From contig JAKORQ010000619.1 of NCBI GenBank assembly GCA_029777755.1, positions 1 through 15,791 of the forward strand: 15,791 nt of DNA, read 5' to 3'. The notes under the pieces were generated by a model that saw only the letters and a list, made by a program, of their open reading frames with translations, did not search any database and was not told where the DNA came from. Numbering within the stretch: position 1 is the stretch's first letter; each line of letters opens with the position of its first letter. Source of the DNA: Planctomycetota bacterium (lineage in GTDB: Bacteria > Planctomycetota > Phycisphaerae > Tepidisphaerales > Tepidisphaeraceae). This document shows, one piece after another, positions 15,078-15,791 of the stretch. The translations under genes were made by a program, and so were the position numbers.

Positions 15078-15727
15078 CACCAGTGGGGACACTTTCGCGC
15101 GCTGCGGCGATAGCCAGGCGATTCGCGATCAAGGGCAAGCCGCAGATCGGGTATGACTGGGCGACTCTTGCCGATGAAACCGCGCGGCGGATCGTCGGCG
15201 AATGTGCCGCGGGGAAGATCCTGCTCATCGCCGGCGCAAGTGGCTCGGGCAAGAGCCTGCTGATGCGCCATCTCGCCGGCCACCTGGGAGATCGCGGCAT
15301 ATGTGCTGACAAGATGGCTTTCTCCAACGAGATGGTGATCGACTGTCTGCCGTTTGTTGAGCTGGAGGATGCGCTGGCGGTTCTCGCGCGTTTCGGGCTG
15401 GGTGAGGTTTACACCTACCTGTCGCCGGCCAGCCTGCTGAGCACAGGGCAGCAGAGCCGATTACGTCTGGCCATGGGGTATGCGAAGGCGATGTCGCAGG
15501 GAGGCGTGATGCTGGTGGATGAGTTTGCCACGCAGCTTGATCGTTTCTCGGCGGCGGTGATCGCGCGCAACCTTCGCAGGGCGCTGGCGAATCAGGATCG
15601 TGTTTCCGCGGTGGTGGCGACATGCCACGACGACCTGGCGACGGCGCTGCGCCCGGACGTCGTGATCGAGTGCGACTTTGGGGAGTATCGCACGAGGAGG
15701 AGCCATGCTGACGCGCCTGGCCGCTGA
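15074..15727 (+). CDS. Soluble ABC-type ATPase (not an obvious transporter subunit)
   Basis: 217 aa. ABC-fold motifs in order: Walker A GASGSGKS (54-61), signature LSTGQQSR (122-129; degenerate LSGGQ), Walker B VMLVDEF with catalytic E150 (145-151), D-loop QLD (154-156), and H-loop H185 in ATCHDD. There is no membrane segment and no permease gene nearby. The region between Walker A and the signature is only about 60 residues, shorter than in most transporter ATPases, and a typical Q-loop is not obvious. The gene overlaps the HTH gene by 4 nt upstream and the next gene by 23 nt downstream, so it is translated from one operon. This resembles the ATPase half of COG2401 (ABC-type ATPase associated with a predicted acetyltransferase). 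The biochemical role is unknown. Confidence 0.85.
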   Translation: MTPVGTLSRAAAIARRFAIKGKPQIGYDWATLADETARRIVGECAAGKILLIAGASGSGKSLLMRHLAGHLGDRGICADKMAFSNEMVIDCLPFVELEDALAVLARFGLGEVYTYLSPASLLSTGQQSRLRLAMGYAKAMSQGGVMLVDEFATQLDRFSAAVIARNLRRALANQDRVSAVVATCHDDLATALRPDVVIECDFGEYRTRRSHADAPGR

Positions 15728-15791
15728 TCTGGGGATGACCGGGCAGTTCCAGGCGCGCATAGGCTCGGCGGCCGACTATCGCCGACTGGCA
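15705..15791 (+). CDS. Start of a third operon gene (cut by window edge)
   Basis: ATG 15705 with a strong AGGAGGA ribosome site (about 15694-15700) opens a frame of 29 codons to the window edge, MLTRLAADLGMTGQFQARIG and onward. It overlaps the end of the ATPase frame by 23 nt. The residues are too few to identify. If the comparison of the ATPase with COG2401 holds, this could be the separate acetyltransferase partner, but that is a guess from context. Confidence 0.7.
   Translation, partial: MLTRLAADLGMTGQFQARIGSAADYRRLA

Overview
The window is GC-rich and densely coded, with genes on both strands and no rRNA, tRNA, CRISPR array or transposase that I could see. Several traits point to a planctomycete-like bacterium, perhaps class Phycisphaerae: an AraC / phytanoyl-CoA-dioxygenase-like / uroporphyrinogen-decarboxylase-like cluster, an NrfHA pair whose catalytic subunit has a CXXCH first haem site, a zinc-ribbon membrane protein, and intergenic spacers full of degenerate 'accacgaag / ggcaccaaggcac / gacgcaacgacgg' repeats. 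This assignment is inference from gene content, not from a marker gene.

Layout. 1-315 (-) is the 5' part of an exported protein or lipoprotein. 316-793 is a non-coding, repeat-bearing spacer. 794-1606 (-) is an AraC-type regulator, divergent from a PhyH-like Fe(II)/2-oxoglutarate dioxygenase (1693-2466) and a UroD/methyltransferase-fold protein (2535-3533). The regulator probably controls that pair. 3534-4003 is a repeat-rich spacer ending in the nrfA terminator. On the minus strand, an unrecognised membrane protein (7032-6328) is followed by nrfH (6232-5732) and nrfA (5704-4004). These last two encode a tetrahaem quinol dehydrogenase and a pentahaem nitrite reductase that together reduce nitrite to ammonium on the outer face of the membrane. 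A divergent zinc-ribbon membrane protein lies at 7178-7867. After another repeat-rich spacer comes a secreted 5'-nucleotidase-type metallophosphoesterase with an altered GN(H)E motif (8118-9089). It converges with a UvrD/PcrA-type helicase (11205-9169), which has a good sigma70-like promoter. A small unrecognised protein (11509-11943) and a HIT-family nucleotide hydrolase/phosphorylase (12527-12042) converge, followed by a class I methyltransferase-like protein (13576-12671).

The right end (13611-15791) is the most suggestive region. A LexA/CI-like repressor with HTH and S24 autocleavage domains (14411-13611) is divergent from an operon whose first three genes are a tandem-HTH protein resembling two sigma region-4 modules, a soluble ABC-type ATPase, and a third overlapping gene cut by the window edge. 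Both genes flanking the intergenic region have sigma70-like promoters with a 16-nt spacer, and small palindromes overlap or follow them. The arrangement looks like a lysogeny or damage-response switch in front of an early operon. Whether this is a prophage, a domesticated phage-derived module or a host stress operon cannot be decided because the operon continues out of the window.
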